From assembly GCA_947631715.1 (NCBI GenBank), contig CANRMK010000095.1, positions 1-8,472 on the forward strand: a DNA stretch of 8,472 nt. Direction: 5' to 3'. Position 1 is the stretch's first letter; each line of letters begins with the position of its first letter. The position numbers and the translations under genes are program-made. A model generated the notes under the pieces. That model saw only the letters and a list, made by a program, of their open reading frames with translations, was not told the origin of the DNA and did not search any database. Shown piece by piece: positions 6,299-8,472 of the stretch. Source of the stretch: an uncultured Acetatifactor sp. Its GTDB lineage: Bacteria; Bacillota; Clostridia; Lachnospirales; Lachnospiraceae.

Positions 6299-6600
6299 TG
6301 CTGTCCTTTCATTTTCCCTCTGATCTTGTCCATAGAGTCCACAAAGACCAGGATCTCCGCCACAACCTCATACAGCTCCGGCGGGATCATGTCCCCGATC
6401 TCCAGGCGGGAAAGCGTATCCGCCAGTTTGTCGTCCCGGTGAATGGGCACATCGCTTTCCTTTGCTTTCTCAATGATCCTTTCCGCCAGTACGCCTCTTC
6501 CGCTGGCGATCACTCTGGGGGCCATGTCCGATGGATCATATTCCAGAGCGACTGCCTGCCTGATCTTATTTTCCCTTGTCCTGCCGTTATTTTCGCTCAT
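6295..6600 (-). CDS. Stand-alone FlhB C-terminal-domain protein (YlqH-like, EscU/YscU/HrcU family)
   Basis: 101-residue soluble protein that matches only the cytoplasmic C-terminal domain of FlhB, the switch protein of flagellar export. The family pattern AVAL.YD...APRVIA.G.G.LAERI...A.E..VPI...D..LA..L..LEIGD.IP.ELYEVVAEIL is clear from residue 16 to 87. No membrane segment is present, whereas FlhB has four. The autocleavage motif NPTH of FlhB aligns with N11-K12-I13-R14, so cleavage and the flagellar switch mechanism are not expected. Bacillus subtilis YlqH is a comparable orphan, of unknown function. The start at 6600 follows GGAGAGG. The gene lies 19 nt after a FliK-like gene and overlaps yraN by 4 nt. 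Confidence 0.87.
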   Translation of the reverse strand: MSENNGRTRENKIRQAVALEYDPSDMAPRVIASGRGVLAERIIEKAKESDVPIHRDDKLADTLSRLEIGDMIPPELYEVVAEILVFVDSMDKIRGKMKGQH

Positions 6601-6619
6601 ATCCCTCTCCCCGTTCTTG

Positions 6620-8413
6620 TCATGTCCTTACGTCAAACGCGTACTGCGACAGGGTGATCCCGGCCTCATGGCCCATCAGGAGGCCGAGCCCGGTATTCTC
6701 CTCCTCTTCGCCCTCTTTTCTGGCGGTCATGGAAAAGCTGCAGTCATACCCTCTCTGGGCCAACCGCTCTGTGAGAATATCCATATGCGCTTCCAGGAAA
6801 TCCAGCATCTCGTCATCCTGCACATAGAACCGTGTGCTGACCTTGCTGTGCTCCATTGCCACATACACGTCCACAGGGCCCAGGTGCTCCATGTCAAGGT
6901 GCAGCAGGGCGCTTATCTTTCCGTCTTTTGCGGCCAGGTTCCTCTTATTGGTGTAGACGTAAAGCTCTCCGTTCGCCTCCCCCTGCCCAAGGTGCAGCGG
7001 GAGCTGGATATAGGTATACATCTGGTTCAGCTGATTCATAAAGTCAAGGTTCTGGCTCAGATTGGAGACCGCGTGGTATGCGCCGCTCTCCGTCTGTCCT
7101 CCCGCTTCCAGCGCCTGGCCCAGCTCCTTCAACTGTCTGTCCATGCGTCTGTAGAGCTCTTCCATCCTGCCGGGCTGCGCCACCTCCTCCGGCCTCACGG
7201 ACCAGAGCGCTTTCAGTTGATTTTCCATAAATGCCCGGAATTCACTGCCGGAAAAGATCCGGTGCAGCTCCCGGGCGCCGTTTTCTGCTCTCACGGACGC
7301 CTCTGCAAGCCTGCCCGCCAGCTCAAAAAAGCGATCTGTCCCAAGCTCTCCCCCAGCGAAGCGCTGGAACTCCTGGGCGATCTGTTCAGCCTCCTCCTGG
7401 GAAAGGGGCAGATTGTCCACAAGCCCGATCAGCTCTTTCGTCAGGAGCATTCTGGACGCGGCCGAGAGGGTCTCCTGCCCCGGCACGCTTTCTGCCGCTC
7501 CCAAAGCGGCTGCGTTCTCTCCTGCAGGCATACCTGCGCCTGCCGCCGCTCCCGGCTCCCCATTCGGATCGGCAGCTCCCTCCGGGAGGACACTGACGTC
7601 CGCAGACAATGCCTCTCCCAAAAGGCCGCCCGGAAGCACGCCTGCCATGTCCGCCATGCCCGTTCCCTCTGAAAGCGTCACTCCCTCTGACATTCCGCTC
7701 TCCGCAGTCTGTTCCATAAGGGCGGCCTCCTGCACCGTATCCGCCAGAACATTTATGCCGGACGCATTCTCTCCCTCAAAGGCCCCGGCCCCCTGTGCGA
7801 TCATGTCAAAAAGCTCCCGGTACAGCCCGGAAAGCCCCTGGAAATTCCCCTCCTCAAGCATTCCCTCCATAGCTTCCGGCATGGCCTCCAGCACGGCTCC
7901 CACTCCGTCCAGGATCTGGTGGTTCAAGTTCCGGTACGCGCTCATCTGGCTGATGTTCTCCTCTGTGACAGGAAGTCCGAGCCTGTGGAGATCGATCACA
8001 TCGGAGATCTCCGCCGTGGGAAAGGAGGTGACCTCGCGGTACATCTGCTGCAGGGAATTTCTGTCTACCGAAAGCCCGGCCCGCATCATCTGTGCCGTCA
8101 TAGTGACAGATGTGTCATTTAATGGAAGCCCCGCCATATCAATAGCTTTCAGTACATTGACATCCGCGGATACATTGGTAAACAGAGGGCTTAGAGTCAG
8201 CGCGCTGCCGTTGTTGCGGACCTCGAACGTCATGTTCTTGCCCAACTCCAAATTCATGTTCTGGTCCACCCTGGCCTGCAGCACCATGTCATTCGACACC
8301 CGTATCTGCACCTCGCTCCCGTTTCTGGAAATGATCTCGCCCCGGATCGTCTGTCCGGGCACCAGGGAGCGGATCTGTCTGTTGATCGCGGAAACAGATG
8401 CGGACGAGGACAA
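6620..8413 (-). CDS. FliK-like protein with flagellar hook-length control C-terminal domain (YlqG-like)
   Basis: 597-residue protein that I assign to the FliK-like group by its ends and its neighbour. Residues about 10-80 form a small beta-rich domain (QTIRGEIISRNGSEVQIRV). Residues about 85-205 are helical. Residues about 206-315 are a low-complexity Ala/Gly/Glu/Met-rich linker. Residues about 320-465 are helical, and about 478-562 resemble the FliK C-terminal (Flg_hook) domain: ELYVYTNKR, then HLDMEHLGPVDVYVAM, then a LAQRGYDC segment. There is no signal peptide or membrane segment. The start is TTG at 8413, preceded by GGAGG at 7-nt spacing; no ATG, GTG or other TTG lies upstream in frame within the window, but the frame stays open to the edge, so a start outside cannot be excluded. 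Likely partner of the FlhB-C-like protein encoded 19 nt downstream. Role unknown. Confidence 0.72.
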   Translation of the reverse strand: MSSSASVSAINRQIRSLVPGQTIRGEIISRNGSEVQIRVSNDMVLQARVDQNMNLELGKNMTFEVRNNGSALTLSPLFTNVSADVNVLKAIDMAGLPLNDTSVTMTAQMMRAGLSVDRNSLQQMYREVTSFPTAEISDVIDLHRLGLPVTEENISQMSAYRNLNHQILDGVGAVLEAMPEAMEGMLEEGNFQGLSGLYRELFDMIAQGAGAFEGENASGINVLADTVQEAALMEQTAESGMSEGVTLSEGTGMADMAGVLPGGLLGEALSADVSVLPEGAADPNGEPGAAAGAGMPAGENAAALGAAESVPGQETLSAASRMLLTKELIGLVDNLPLSQEEAEQIAQEFQRFAGGELGTDRFFELAGRLAEASVRAENGARELHRIFSGSEFRAFMENQLKALWSVRPEEVAQPGRMEELYRRMDRQLKELGQALEAGGQTESGAYHAVSNLSQNLDFMNQLNQMYTYIQLPLHLGQGEANGELYVYTNKRNLAAKDGKISALLHLDMEHLGPVDVYVAMEHSKVSTRFYVQDDEMLDFLEAHMDILTERLAQRGYDCSFSMTARKEGEEEENTGLGLLMGHEAGITLSQYAFDVRT

Positions 8414-8472
8414 AGAGCTCCCTCCGCGCCTGCCTGCAGGAAGTATTTCCGATGTCTTTACGTCGCCCCATT
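8414..8472 (-). other. Upstream leader or end of previous gene, truncated by the window
   Basis: 59 bases upstream of the FliK-like gene. They contain its ribosome binding site GGAGG (minus strand, about 8421-8425). A TAA on the minus strand at 8460-8458 could be the stop codon of a preceding gene, but only four codons of that frame are visible. No promoter is recognised, which fits co-transcription with a gene outside the window. Confidence 0.3.

Noticed and set aside
5432..6442. Plus-strand reading frame of 336 residues
   Set aside because: It lies opposite pgeF, yraN and the FlhB-like gene, all with clear family signatures, and has no plausible ribosome binding site of its own.
6443..7672. 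Plus-strand reading frame of 409 residues
   Set aside because: It is antisense to the FliK-like and FlhB-like genes and shows no recognisable domain; it is a by-product of GC-rich codon use.

Overview
The window looks like a chromosomal stretch from a moderately GC-rich low-GC-phylum relative (Clostridia, most likely Lachnospiraceae or a close neighbour). This rests on gene content (a long-form PRPP synthetase, a VanR/VanS-type two-component pair, and a FliK-like/FlhB-C-like/YraN cluster as in Firmicutes), on strong GGAGG-type ribosome binding sites, and on use of TTG starts. No database search was possible, so the taxonomic statement is an inference. No rRNA, tRNA, CRISPR array, insertion sequence or phage gene was seen.

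Layout. The left 230 bases hold an unassigned stretch, then a well-formed sigma-A type promoter (TTGACG, 17 bp, TATAAA) whose -35 box is overlapped by a perfect 14-bp palindrome, then a roughly 75-nt leader that can fold into two small hairpins. This drives the only rightward gene, a 399-residue ribose-phosphate pyrophosphokinase (230-1429). Everything else is on the minus strand in one six-gene run, read from right to left: a FliK-like protein (8413-6620), a stand-alone FlhB C-terminal-domain protein (6600-6295), yraN (6298-5942), pgeF (5908-4964), an OmpR/VanR-type response regulator (4891-4196) and a 905-residue membrane histidine kinase (4147-1430). The kinase and prs converge with no base between their stop codons; both stops sit in the hexamer TGATCA.

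How the genes fit together. The first four minus-strand genes are tightly packed (gaps of 19 nt, a 4-nt overlap, and 33 nt) and look like one operon. The FliK-like and FlhB-C-like proteins are homologues of two partners that set substrate switching in flagellar and type III export, but here they stand without any other flagellar gene in view and the FlhB-like protein lacks the autocleavage motif. A 72-bp gap containing two exact 9-bp direct repeats precedes the two-component pair, so that pair may have its own (auto)regulation, although read-through from pgeF is possible because no terminator is evident. PgeF (peptidoglycan editing) next to a VanRS-like sensor suggests, as an inference only, a cell-envelope theme.

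The most interesting items are the orphan FliK/FlhB-C pair, the palindrome on the prs promoter, the altered PRPP-binding loop of the long-form synthetase, the direct repeats ahead of the response regulator, and the gapless convergent gene end.
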